A stretch of 64,000 bases of DNA, taken from assembly GCA_963978895.1 (NCBI GenBank), contig OZ022241.1:14511856-14575855 (forward strand). Direction: 5' to 3'. Origin of the DNA: Erpobdella octoculata. Its lineage: Eukaryota; Annelida; Clitellata; Hirudinida; Erpobdellidae. This document shows, piece after piece, positions 1 to 13,300 of this stretch; within the stretch, counting starts at the first letter, position 1; each line of letters starts with the position of its first letter. The notes under the pieces were generated by a model. The model worked only from the letters and a program-made list of their open reading frames with translations, ran no database searches and was not told where the DNA came from. The translations under genes were made by a program, and so were the position numbers.

Positions 1-110
1 AGGTTGTAAGTTTACTTTTAAATGACTGCTCAAAATGTCTGATTTATTAAATTTCTTGTCTTCTTTTAGCATCTGATTACATATTTAAAGGTTACAATTT
101 GTCTTTTTAG

Positions 111-3100
111 CAGATGTTGTTGGATTCAGGTTTCAAAACTGAAGAATCAAAATTAGCAGAAAATGAAATCCGACATGTTGCAGGTATTCGCCAAGTCGTT
201 TTATTGCTAATTTCAGTTTTACATCAGGAGATCATTCACATTGATAATTATTTGCCAGAGAATGAAACCCTTGCAGTTGGTGCCGATTTGAATGAGGTTC
301 AAAGAGATCACGGTCATTTGGAACAGTCAGCTGCAATGCATAGAAAGAATTTAAGGCCTAAAAACAGAAGACCACCTACTGTTTACGGGAGGGTCGGTTG
401 AATTGTTGTTTATTTTTTCATTAGATAATTTTATTCGTAAATTTTTTTGTCGTTTCAGGCCAGTCAAGAACCACTTGAGACGACTGACCAATCTTTATGT
501 ACAGAAAATGTAGCTAAGTCAGTCCCACACCTTCTGGATCCTAATATTCATGCAAAACTTGGAAATGAAAACACCCGCACAAGTCTACATGGTCACAGTC
601 TCAGTATTGCATTTATTATTTTTAACAAAAAATATGCTAAAAAAGTAAACTAAATTTCAATTTTGTTGCACAATAACCTTTGATGTTCTTAAATAGGCCT
701 GGAAGGTTTTGTTTCTCTTTTTTATGTTTTGGTCAATCATTTTAAATGTCCTCTTGAGAGATAGTTTATTGTGGTTTTTGGTGATTTTCATTCATTTTAA
801 TATGGTTTTTGGTTTATTTTACAATAAACAAAAGTTAAATCAATATTACTTGAGAAGTGCGCTTACAGCTATGCGTCTGTCTTCTATACAAATCTAAACC
901 GCTGGACCACTTTTAACGAAATTTGGCATGGAGGTAGATCTCAAGGAGGAGAAAAAGATAGGGTAGTTTTCAATTTTTCTTATTTGTTTCATGGCCAAAT
1001 AACATTTCAGGCCGAAAGTGCCTATGTACGAACATCAAAGGTTATTGTGTAACAAAATTCAAATTTAGTTTATGTAGGCAATGCCGGGTAACCTCGCTAG
1101 TCTTAAATCAAATTAAAAATCACTTACCATGGCTTAATAATAATTTTACAGAAGTTTCAGTAGGCTCATCAAAAGATGACTTGCATTCCAGCAAGGTTTC
1201 CAAGCCTACAGGTCTTCTTCCACTGAAAAGGGGTAAACTACCGATTTCAAGACCTGAAGATCTCCAGAAGAATATTGACAGAAGAAAAACCATTGCAGAT
1301 TTTAAAATGACTGACGTTACATCTGAAAAATCTCAGGAACTTTTGGATTTTCTTGATACGAGAGAAGTTTCCCAGCCAAAAAGAGAAACTTCTTTGAAAA
1401 GTAACTTGAAAGAAAATATTCCCTTACCACCCAAGTCTTCATTTGCTGTAGACAACAAGGACCATCCATTTAAAGAGGTTTGTTTCATTAATATTTGTAG
1501 CAATATTTACACGGCTGATTGATTAAAACTGATGTTGTGGAATAGAGGTGTGCGCGGGACGATTTTTCGTCGTCATCCCCATCCATCCCCACCAGCATCA
1601 TCCCCATCCCCGCAGTGTTTCATCCCCAACCATCCCTGCAGTCTTCCAATCTTTCATCTCCATCCCCATCCATCCCCGCGCTGTTCATCCCCAATTTTAA
1701 TCAATCCTGTACTAGTCATTATTTTTCCGTACATCATATAGAATTGCAATAACACCGTAATAGGACTCAATACAATTTATTTATTTAAGTCCATGACTAA
1801 ATAAAAGTCCATCAATGTTTTTCCACTTAGATGAGTTCTTCTATCATTAATGGTTAACCCACCCATAGAGAATGCTCTCTCAGAGGAGTTGCTTGCTGCT
1901 GGCACACTCAAAATATTCCTTGCTACTTGAGACAGTTTTGGCCATTTTTAGAGTTATTTTCCAAAAAACTCACCAAATCGCCTTGTGCACCTTCTTCGTT
2001 CAATGCCAAATAGTCAGCAACGTTATAAAAATAATTATTAACAAACTAGTTGTTCATATAAGCATAATTAATTAATAACAATCAACAAGCTGAATTATAA
2101 GTTATTATATTACCAAGGTCTAAGAAGCTTTTCATGATTTTAATATAAAGTCAGTTTAATGACAAAACCTCATTCTAAACTGAGCTTTTTGAGTTTGTAG
2201 AGTACAAGTTTGCATAAAAGTTGTCTTTTTTGACTAGTAGTTGATGTTTTAGTGGAGCTCAGAATGTAGTGTTAAGTGTTACATCATCAACAAGTAGATC
2301 TCTAACAAAATTAAAAAAATTTAATTGTAGTTTCTCTCATTACTTTTGGAAGAACACCAGGATTATCTTTTAACTTTTATTTAACCCAGGATCCAATATA
2401 TAGATTGAAGTGAAATGTAAAGGCTCAACAACAAAGTACTGACACGATGACTGTTGCAGCTAATTTTTGAATTTCAGCCTTTTCCATATTTAAATAAAAA
2501 TTTCAACTATGACTTCGGAAATTTAACAAATAATCCAACCTATGACTTTAAAACCTCCGGTAACTCAATATCAGCAATAAAACAATGGCGCGGCAAAGAT
2601 TAAAAAACATAAACAATGATATGTATGACTCGATATATTTTTGGTTAATTGGTAAAAATTTTGTTTTATAAAAAACTTATTTTGTTTTTGCGGTGATATC
2701 GCAAAAACTCGTCCCCATCCCCGCGGTAACCTCGTAACTTCATCTCCATTACCGCGGTGTCCCGGCCTCAGTCATCCCCATTTTCGCGGTGATCCCGCAA
2801 AATCTGCGGTATTCCCGCTGTCCCCACTATCGTGCACACCTCTATTGTGGAATAGACCCTCAGGGATAAGTTTTAGATTTGTCCTTGATCTGTAGATCAT
2901 CCATACATTAATTTTTTTGTTGAAGCTTCAAGTTTCTCATGTTTGCCTTGCAAGGATCTGTTAGATAATTTATAGTTGGCTTAATATTAGGATAATCAAA
3001 TGTGATCTTTTATAGAGCATTTTCTCCAAAGCTTGGTGTCACTGATTTTTAGAAGTTTCACAACGGGTTTATGCATGTTCTAATAGAATTAAACTTTAAT

Positions 3101-4500
3101 TTAAATTTCAAGCATGATTGCGTAGTTTTCTGAAGAAAGAAAAACAAAAAGCTTTTTTACATTTCAATTATAATAAGTTTTATAAAACTTAAATCTAAAT
3201 ATCATTTTATAAATCAATTCAGTGGCCTTGAAGCACTTTAGGGCTTAAGTCACTTTAAACTTGTTATTATCATTATTAATAATATTATTAACAGAAAAAG
3301 TTCCCACATGAATTACTTGACCAGCGAAAAAGCAAATTAATATCTGAAAAGCCAAGCAATATTGTAGCCGTTTCTGGGAAAGTACAACCCGAAAGTGGTG
3401 CTTCACAGGAAACAAATCAAGATTCTTTGTTGACTAAAGTTGAATCAGGCAATCTGAATGACACGAAACCATCTGGCAAGACAATTCAGAGTTCTTTGTC
3501 TATCAACCTACTAGATAACAAGAACCAGCCTAAGTCATTAGGAAAAAATGAATTCAAACTACCCTTAAATGAAGGAGTCAAGAAACTTGACGGAAATAAA
3601 TCTGAACTGGCAAAAACGACGGACAAGCCAGAAAGGCCTGTACCTCCCAAGAGTTTTGTTCTCAAATGTGCTTCGAACAGTACTTATTTGAAAAACATTG
3701 ATGATGTTGTTGATAAAAAACTTCAAAAATTTGAAACAGAAAAGTTTTCTAGTACTGAATTGCTGTCTTTAAAACCGGGAGTTGCTATGAAAACGAAAAG
3801 CTCTGAAAAGCTTAATGTTTCCACTGTTACAAAAAGTTTGGAACCAAAAGAGCTGCCAGCACAATCTGTTGATGTTAAGAACCAAGGAAATAAAGCTGGC
3901 ATGTTTGAACATCAGAGGCCAAGATTTTCTTCAGATGATAAATATGAGAAATCCAATTCTTTCAAGCAAGTTTCTAAACCGAATTCTGATGATAAAGGTG
4001 GTATGTTGCTATTACCTGATCTCACTTCAGTGAAACCATCAAATATGTTTCTTAACAAAGCAGAAAGCAAAAATACTTCTGCTCTTCAGATAAAAGAATT
4101 GCCACAAGAACCTTTCAAAGCCATTCGAAACACAAAAGCGGTACCAATTCCAGTAGATGTTTCAGTTAAAGATAAAGCTTCTAATTTAGTTGTAGTTGAT
4201 GGGCAAAATAATAAAAAAATGAGTTCTCCACTCAAACCGGTAACAAGTATTCCAAAAGAAAAGGTCGATGATACTTTAGAAGATCATTTAAAAGATCGCA
4301 ATTTAAAACCCGGCAGCGCCTCTAGAACATGTGATAAAGACTCCAGTGGAGTTACTGCTGAAGGGAATATTAAAACACCACTTGTTAGACCTGCTTCTGG
4401 TCCAAATTCCAAAGTAGTTCCAAATAAGTTAAATATTGACTTGAAAGATTCAAATGACTGGATGATTAAAAGACGAGAGAAATCTGAAAGATCTTCGTAG
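111..4500 (+). CDS. 3' part of a Lys/Ser-rich protein with a CPI-like motif (5' end outside window)
   Basis: Four exons join in frame: 111-392, 459-603, 1152-1477 and 3295-4500 (stop TAG). Acceptors are tttttag|CAG, gtttcag|GCC, tttacag|AAG and aacag|AAA. Donors are AGG|gtcggt (weak), CTCA|gtattg and GAG|gtttgt. The phases 0, 1 and 0 match across the junctions, which supports the model. Exon 1 carries AMHRKNLRPKNRRPPT, with the spacing H-x4-RPK followed by a basic/proline run. This resembles the capping-protein-interaction motif of CARMIL, CD2AP and CIN85, except that the usual Thr/Ser is Lys. The rest is low-complexity and Lys/Ser/Pro-rich, with SH3-ligand-like pieces (PVPPKSF, PLPPKSS) and an ending NDWMIKRREK. 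No folded domain is visible. A CARMIL- or CIN85-type actin regulator is my inference; the gene is certain, its name is not. The hAT element at 1543-2844 lies in its last intron. Confidence 0.75.
1543..2844 (-). mobile_element. hAT element with 8-bp target duplication, in an intron
   Basis: The ends are inverted (TAGAGGTGTGCGCGGGA at the left, TGCACACCTCTA at the right). They are flanked by the same 8 bases, TTGTGGAA, at 1535-1542 and 2845-2852. An 8-bp duplication with TAGRG-type ends is the hAT signature. Subterminal DNA is rich in CCCCATCC-type runs at both ends. A piece of transposase C-terminus is read on the minus strand inside. At 1.3 kb it is too short to be autonomous. Confidence 0.9.
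1789..1909 (-). pseudogene. hAT transposase C-terminal dimerisation fragment
   Basis: The minus-strand translation contains VPAASNSSERAFSMGGLTIN, then NDRRTHLSGKTL and FYLVM. This matches the conserved hAT dimerisation block (pattern: small residue, ATS-x-SERxFS, then a helix with RxxLxxxxL). No upstream catalytic region is readable, so it is a remnant. Confidence 0.85.
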
Positions 4501-4590
4501 ATATTTTTTTTAAATATTTGTTTTTTTCTGTGTGAACTTTTAGCAGTGAATAGAGGCTTTTGCCTGCAATTCCATTTGCGTTATTCGTGA

Positions 4591-4596
4591 AATAAA
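4591..4596 (+). terminator. poly(A) signal of the first gene
   Basis: AATAAA lies about 90 bases after the stop codon at 4500, the expected position for the cleavage signal of the Lys/Ser-rich gene. Confidence 0.6.
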
Positions 4597-4599
4597 TAT

Positions 4600-6838
4600 A
4601 ATATCATCTTATCTTATCTCGACAAAAGTTAACGATGCTGAGTTTTTTTAAGATCTTTTAATCTCTTATGTTTTGTTTTTTTTTCTGAAGCTACGGTTGC
4701 TATGCTATACTGTGATTTCTCGACTGAAATGTCTTCACATTTTGAACTGAGTTTTATATGGATTTGTGTTAAGGCTATATAGTTTTCATTATAAACTGAA
4801 CGCAGAGTTTTGCGAGATTTCCATGCTAATCATTCCAGATTTTCTAAATCCACTTGAACAACTGATGATTTTATTCTCATTTTATCAAAGCTGTTAAATT
4901 TTCTCCAATTAATTTAATGGTGATTAATTTATGAATTTCGTATTTAAATACTTTTTGATAACAAGAATATTTGACTTTGTATGATTTTGTGCCTCCAGTG
5001 TTTGCCATACATCAAAAATCAAAACATAAGACAATACATAAAGTGTTGGAAGTCAAGCATGTGAGTGAGAGATCGTTATTGTTCAGTGTAATATTGGGTA
5101 CATCGGTTCTAAGCAACGTTTTTGGTTTAGTCCATGTTGCAATGGACAACCGATTTGGCGAGTCCAACCTGTCTGTGTTGTAAGCTGTTGTTGATCCCTC
5201 GTTCCATTATCACATAACTTTCTTGTTGAGAAATGTTTGGAACCACTCAGCCCCTTTGCCTCGACCAAGTAGCACACACTGGAAAACTACCTATTGTAAT
5301 GTGACTGTGCCTTAGCAAACTCTAGTCCAATTTTTCGTTGGAAGATGCAGCAAATGCAACGCTGCAGTACTGTGACGAGCTTTCGAATTTTTACCAGCAG
5401 TCTGCCAGACCTTATCGTCGATCAGTGGGCCACAAGCGTAAGGTCTAACTGGTTCTTTTGGCTTGGGAGAATGATCTTATTTGTTATAAAGGGAATCTGA
5501 ACACCTTAGCAGAAAAGTTTGCACTGAGATCGCGCCATATTGTTCTCTGACTTAATGATCTTATGGGATGCGTTTATATGGCGAAATTTTTTATTATTGT
5601 GAATTTTAATCTATATATATATAAAAAAACATGTCCTGACTGACTGATAATCAACGCCGAGCTCAAACGCCTCATCCTAGGAACGTGAAATTTGGAACTT
5701 ATATTTCTTCTATTGCGTAAGCATCCACTAAGAAAGGATTTTTGAAAATTTTGCTCCTGAGGGGAAGAAACTGGAAAACAAACTTTTTTCTAAAACAATG
5801 TATATCTCGAAAACCAGAAATGAGATTTTGAAATTTGGTATATGGATTCTTCTTGAAAAATAAAAAGATAGGTGTTTCACCATTTTTTGAAAATTTGGTT
5901 TCCAGGACTTCAAATGTGGGGTGGAAAATAGGGTTATTTGTTTTTTAAAGTAACTGCTACTCAAAAACTGTAAATACCACAGATGTAAAAATTAGTATTT
6001 AGTTTTAAAATGTTACGAAACAAACAGTATGCACAAAGACAACATTCAAAAAAAATTTGTCTATTCTCAGTCTGCAGTCTTTTTTTGGTATCTTTTTTAC
6101 TTTCTTCTTTTGTATTTCTAAATTGAGTGTACCTATTTGTAATCAAAGTTTGTGTTGAAAAACTCGTTTTTCTTTTATTTGTTTTTATAACAAGACTGCA
6201 GTTTGCAAAAAAAATTATTACAAAATTAATAATATTACCGAAAAAGCAGATTGGTAGACTTCAGTGCTTAATTAAATTAAGGATAGAATGCTTGAAATTT
6301 TATTGGAATCATATTTATTAAAATAAATTTGGGAGCCACCTTGTATATAAAATGGAATTGACAAAAATTATTTAAAATATAAAAAATAAGATAACAATTT
6401 CAAATAAAATAAATATATGAAGTGAAGTAAAATATATAAAACAAGTAATAAATAGTATCTCTTACTTGCAGAAATGACATCATGCCACTATACTATTAAT
6501 AGCCGTTAGCGCAAGCGCGTTGGTTGATCTCTGTTTACAGCTGTGTTAAGTTTTAGTGGTTGTTGAATTGTTCTGTCGTTGCATCCGAATTTAAAAATTT
6601 ACTTCTGTAAAACAGTTGTTTAGCAATTTAATACTCTGCAAATATTTGTTTTGTTAGTGTACCGTTGGTTGCCAAGTGCAGGTTCGTTAGTTTTTTTGAG
6701 TTTTTCCTTACTGATAAAAAAGGATATAAAATATAAAACAACAGTAACAGAGTAGAGTAATACCTTGCCTTACAGTCTTACACTTACACTTACAGTGAGT
6801 TGTTTCTGGTTTTTAACATATGTTTACACATTTTGACA
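4600..6838. other. Intergenic stretch before the PPM1 gene; old repeat traces
   Basis: No gene is supported here. The part at about 5630-5720 has wording seen in dispersed repeats (CTGACTGACTGATAATCAAC, then a GTGAAATTTGGAAC phrase). About 6115-6175 shares a phrase with the repeat copies at 28030 and 40260 (AATCAAAGTTTGTGTT). Short open frames on both strands at 4970-5280 match nothing I know. The part from about 6480 to 6838 probably holds the PPM1 promoter and first untranslated exon, because a splice acceptor (tttgacag) ends at 6838. Confidence 0.5.
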
Positions 6839-6901
6839 GGTCTCACACTGCATTTATGTCTCACTTTTGACTACATTACTTTATTTGTTGAATGTGTAAG
6901 A

Positions 6902-9161
6902 ATGGGGGCCTTCTTAGACAAACCTAAAACAGAGAAGCAAGTTCAATCTGGCTCAGGCAATGGACTTTCATTTGCAGTGAGTAGCATGCAGGGCTGGCGG
7001 GTTGAAATGGAAGACTCACATTCAGCAATTATCAGTTTGCCAGGTCATTTGAAAGATTGGTCATATTTTGCTGTCTTTGATGGCCATGCTGGAGCTCGAA
7101 TATCCAGCTATTGCTCAGGTGAACTGTTAAACTCGATAATAAGAAATGATGATTTTCTTGGCAAGAAGCGATCTGTAAATGATGAAGATGCTATTGAAGA
7201 ATGTATAGAGCCACCCACAGAAAAGCAAGTTAGAGCTGGCATCAGGACTGGTTTTTTAAATTTAGATCAGAGAATTAGACGTTTGCCAGAGACTGTAAGT
7301 GGAGAAGATAAAAGTGGAACAACCGCAGTTTGTACTCTGATCTCACCAACCCACATTTATTTAGCTAATTGTGGAGATTCAAGAGCTGTCATATCTCGAG
7401 GAGGTAATGTTGTTGCTGCTACATTAGATCACAAACCAGCCTCACCTGCTGAAAAGGAGCGAATTGTAAATGCAGGAGGAAGTGTCATGATTCAACGGGT
7501 GAATGGCTCACTTGCTGTTTCAAGAGCTCTGGGTGACTTTGAGTACAAGAATGTACAAGGTAAAGGTGAATGCGAACAGTTGGTTTCACCTGAGCCAGAT
7601 GTTTTTGTTGAGACACGATGCGAAGATGATGAATTTCTCGTTCTGGCTTGCGATGGAGTTTGGGATGTTATGACAAATGAGGAACTTTGTGACTTTGTAA
7701 GAAGTCGACTACAATTGACAGATGATCTTGAATCTGTTTGCAATTCTGTTATAGACACGTGTCTTTCAAAGGTTAGTCATTTGTTTTTTGCCATAAAATT
7801 TGAGCATCGTCTATTAATTTATATTTTTAAATGTCATTAGGGAAGTCGTGATAATATGAGCATCATACTGCTGACTTTTCCTGGTGCTCCAAAAGTGTCT
7901 GAAGCTGCTAAAGCAAATGAGGAAGAGTTAAACAAAAGATTGGAAACTAAAGTAAAAGGTTACCAGGGGGCACTGTGAACTGTGCACAATTTTTGCCTTC
8001 TCAAATATATTGACTATACATATGTTTTTGATGCATTCCATCATACTAAATGAATGTAAATCACCTAAATTAAAAGATTCTAGTTTTTATTTTATGCTAT
8101 CAAGTGTAACTAGCGCCCAAAATTTCTCTTTTAGTTTAAGAAATCTTGACTGGTAAATGTCAGATTTTAAATCTGAAAAATTCTTGATAACTAAAAATGT
8201 TTAGTCTTTATCCACAATGCACCTGTGGTTGGTGCCATGGCCTAGTTACTCTTCTATTTATGCTCAGTTTTGGTTGTGATTTGACTGATGAAGATACACT
8301 TTTTAAAACTTTGCTTCTGCAGTTGTGTCGTAATAGCACATTTTATTTTCTATTAAAAGTCACCTGCAAAAATTTAAGCTTGCTCAGATACAAGTTCACC
8401 AAGTTTACAAAAACTATTAAAAAGTTTTCTTAGTAAAAAAATTAAAATGTTATTTTACTTGATTAGGTATATTGCACCTATTACCATTAGTATTAACTTT
8501 GATGTTTTAATATTTTTAAATTTAGTTGAATTATGATTAGATTGTGTTATTTTAATTAGTGTTTTTGTTATCTGATATTTTTCTGCAAATAAAGCTTGGT
8601 TTTTAAAATAATGTATCATATTATTATTTAATCTGTTGGTAGAACATTACTAGATCAGGAATGGGAGACTTAGTGTTGATTTTAAACAACATTTGAGCAA
8701 TGAAGAATGATTTAATTGTAGTTGTGAATTCATTGGTTATTCTTTTTTCAGTGGGCTTTTATTTATTTTTTCACTTTAAATCAATATTTTGCTGAGTTAC
8801 AGGCTTTTGGGGCATAGCTGTTAAAATATCAAAAAAGTTCATATTACTTATTATGGAAGTTATAGCATTCTTTAATTGCTTGTATGCTGTCACAGTTCCA
8901 GTTGAATTCTAATTGTCAACATACAGTAGACTCGTAACTACTAGAATTTCCCGTTCATGAGATCGTGATATGAACAAATTTCAATGGTTAAATATTGTTG
9001 TTCATATGTGTTATCATATTTTAGTTCATTGTTCCAACCTTGGTTTAGAAATTATACAGAACAGTCCCCCTGAAGCAGCCATGTTGCAATATGTGATGCA
9101 TCTTCTTGCTATCGAAGATATTGAAGGTCTTCCACCTGGAGGAGGGATAAATGCCAAGTAA
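6902..9161 (+). CDS. PPM1A/B-like: PP2C-family Ser/Thr phosphatase, PPM1A/PPM1B type
   Basis: This is a metal-dependent protein phosphatase; vertebrate PPM1A/B dephosphorylate stress-kinase, TGF-beta and cell-cycle substrates. Coding exons are 6902-7771, 7841-7958 and 9049-9157. The start ATG is set by [12 protein letters not shown], the same opening as human PPM1A/B, with Gly2 available for N-myristoylation. The PP2C motifs are complete: WRVEMEDSH (E37, D38), FAVFDGHAG (D60, G61, H62), [20 protein letters not shown] and [10 protein letters not shown]. Exon 2 carries GSRDNMS. Exon 3 encodes the C-terminal helical region ([16 protein letters not shown]), matching the B-domain of vertebrate PPM1A/B. 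The long form is about 366 aa (human PPM1A 382). Reading through exon 2 instead gives a 335-aa form ending KVKGYQGAL at 7978. I found no later exon for the usual RNVIEAVY segment; the frame meets TAA at 9159-9161. Confidence 0.93.
8588..8593 (+). terminator. poly(A) signal serving the short PPM1 transcript
   Basis: AATAAA lies 610 bases after the exon-2 read-through stop at 7978 and before exon 3 at 9049. It could end a transcript that encodes only the short form. Confidence 0.5.
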
Positions 9162-9200
9162 TCTCGTTGAAAAAATTTTCTTGTGTTTTCATTATCACTG

Positions 9201-10489
<1,289 letters not shown>

Positions 10490-10700
10490 CAGACGCTGGT
10501 GGCAGAGCGTTTGCCTGTCGATGGTTAGGTCAGCAGTTCAACCCTCACCGGAGTCACCAGCGTAACTTCCTTAAGCAAGGAGTTCACTCGCATTGCTAAA
10601 AGGGTAAGTGCCTATAAATGGTTGTCTTTGCAAAGACCCTTTCTTGCCTTTGTTCAAGACTGTCATGAAAAAGGCATCTTAGTAAAAAAAAAAACAAGTA
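10490..10700 (+). repeat. tRNA-derived SINE
   Basis: The head has an A-box-like TGGTGGCAGAGCG near 10497-10510. A B-box-like CAGTTCAACCCTC follows at about 10533-10545, the usual pol III internal promoter spacing. A tRNA-unrelated body comes next, then an A-tract (aaaaaaaaaaaac) at about 10686-10697. A GA run precedes the head. A diverged piece of the same body may lie reversed at 48530-48590 (CTTTGCAGAGGCAGCCATTT). Confidence 0.65.
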
Positions 10701-12659
10701 GAGGATGCGCAACATTTACATGTTAAGAAACTGATTAGCACCAATTAACAGAACGCGGGCTATAGACTTTGATTGAAGCTTAAATTTGACAAATTAAATG
10801 ATTTCAGGAGAGACACCATCGAAGAAATAATCAACAACTTGACTCCTTCTCTGAGAGATTAACACAACTTCTTTAATTGATCTCAACAACCTTGGTTGGA
10901 GATCGTCTGCAAAAGACGTTCACAAGAAATGAAGTTTCAGCCTGCTGGTGGCTTCTTTTGTTTTATTCCAGTGTTTCAAAACATTTTATCCGAATCAAAA
11001 ATGGTTAAAAACTATCGATATGATTTGCTCATATTGCATTAATAGAAAACGGACGCTATATATTTAGACTTTTACACATGACTCCATTAGATGTTCCCTG
11101 GCTCATTTAAAAGTTCAATTTATTTTTATAATCGGATCGAAAGTGAGCGCCCATTACATTTATTTACAGGTCTCGCATCTAAGATGAGGTTTCTCGATTT
11201 AACGTTCCTTACTTTTTTTGGGCATTTGCCAGGTGTTTTTCACATATATCTCCCATCCTCTTGTCAACTGCAAAGTTTATTATGATAAAATCACTTTTAG
11301 TTTTTTGGTCAATATTTTTAGAGTATTTTAAAGCGAACATAAGTTGACCTACACATCTTTCATTCACTTGTATATAGCGTGTTTTTACCATAAACTTTTT
11401 GTGTATTTTTGAAGTTTGATGTTTTTACTTTTCTTAATCAGTTAGTTGAGGTCTGATATGCAGCTTAAGAAATGTTAAAGGCTTTATTATTATGAAATGA
11501 TTTAAATCACTGAAATACAGTCTAGAAATTTTAAAAGATTTGTTGTCTTATTTATAAATGTGATATGAATGCAAGTGTTTCCAATGTGTGCTGGTTTGTT
11601 TGTTTGTCTGCCAGGGAGACCTGTGCTTTGAAATATTAGATTTGTTACCAGATATACTGTTTACATGCAATATCTCAATTTTGCTACTTTATCTGATGTT
11701 CTTATTTTGTAGTATACTAGTAAATTTGTTAACGTGTCAAGCATTAACAAATGTTTGGTTTGGTTGTTGCTGAAAATAAATTGTAGCTCATAACTGCCAA
11801 ATTTCCTAAGAGTGATAAAATAATCCAGATTCAAAATAGCAATGATTGTTATTCATCAAAATATATGTTGTATTTGTTCCACTTCATTTGATTGTCTGGA
11901 TGATTCTTCGGACGCTCCAACAACCCTAAAATGGTTAACCACAGAATTTTAGAGCTAGCTGAAATAAGGGTATAAATTATCCATGGTATAGTTTCTAACC
12001 AGCAGCTTGAGCTTGGCAGACATGTTTTTTAAGTTTCGAATGAGCCGTTGAACACAGCCCAGTTATGTGCATCGGAATAATTTCACCTCTTGCATCAATG
12101 AACTGGCTGAGAATGAGGACATCCTGTTATGAATATTTAATGTTGAAATGTTATTCCACTTTTTATATATCACTTACTTCATCAACTTATAATTAGATAC
12201 ATTGATTTATCATTTAAATTAGCTTAATGAAGTTTTAAAAGATTGAATCTGTGGACTGAACTTGCAATGGTACAAACTGTTTACTTAAATCATTATGTGC
12301 AGCACAGACTGCTTAAAGAAACCAATTAACAAATCCACTTATATTAAGTTGATTAAATTAAAATTTCATGAAATGTACCATCAAAACTAATAAAAATGTT
12401 ACATTTTTATCAATTAGTCACTTATAACTGACATAGAAAATTGATGCAACTGTCCTAAAGACATAGTTAGGCCAAACCTCATGAGCACTTGCAGTTGAAT
12501 AGTATTATATATTTGTAAATGAATTTATATTGAGGTTGTCAGCAAAAACATTGATAGAAAAAATAATTTATTTTTTAAGACAAAACTTTTAGAGTAAAAA
12601 AATTCTTTCAAATCAAAATCTTTTTTAAGTGCTTTTAATTTAAAGGGCCACAAAATCAA
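10701..12659. other. Non-coding stretch
   Basis: Nothing is supported here. Open frames of 60-64 codons at 11091, 11209 and 11588 are hydrophobic AT-driven translations without family resemblance. Confidence 0.5.
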
Positions 12660-12663
12660 TTAA

Positions 12664-12917
12664 CCCTTGGAGGGCCGTGGAGAAAAAAAAACTTTGCTTG
12701 CCATGCGGGGTGCATGTGCACCCCAGAGTTAAAACATAAGAAAAAATTGATTTCAGAAACATTTATTGTGGTACGCTATGATTTTATGTGGTGTAACAAG
12801 TTTTGGTAAATAAAAACAAGCAATAAATGTTTCTGGAATAATATTTGCTTACGTTTTAACTCGGGGGTGCACAGGCACCCCACATGGCCAACGAAGTTTT
12901 TTTTCCATAGACATTCA

Positions 12918-12976
<59 letters not shown>

Positions 12977-13296
12977 GGGTAACATATATCAAATATATAA
13001 ACATATAGATATATATGTATGTAATAAATTGAGATTATTGCTTTATAGCAGTTGATAACAATTTTGGTTTGTGGAACATAGTTGGCCAAGAGGGGTGTAA
13101 GTGCACCCCATTGACATTATTTGCTTTCCATTTTATCACCAATCAGTCAACTTACGTTTACCATTACACGTTGGCATCTAAAACTTCCTTGTGATAAATT
13201 ACAGGAAATTAGTGGCTTTTGAGGCTGCTAGTTTCATCGCCCCATCTATTTTTTTATATGTGGGGTACACTAGCACCCAGCATGGCCCTCCAAGGG
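12664..13296. mobile_element. piggyBac-like MITE with TTAA duplication
   Basis: The ends are CCCTTGGAGGGCC at the left and GGCCCTCCAAGGG at the right, exact inverted copies. They are flanked by TTAA at 12660-12663 and 13297-13300. A TTAA duplication with CCC-starting ends is the piggyBac signature. Inside are several GGGGTGC...GCACCCC phrases and an (AT)n run (12919-12973). No transposase is present. Confidence 0.88.
12919..12973. repeat. (AT)n microsatellite inside the piggyBac-like MITE
   Basis: About 54 bases of AT dinucleotides, next to a second mixed TATATG run. Confidence 0.95.
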
Positions 13297-13300
13297 TTAA

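Noticed and set aside
6800..6901. N-terminal extension of the PPM1 frame upstream of MGAFLDKP
   Set aside because: A splice acceptor ends at 6838 inside it, and the PPM1A/B family starts at MGAF with the conserved myristoylation glycine.
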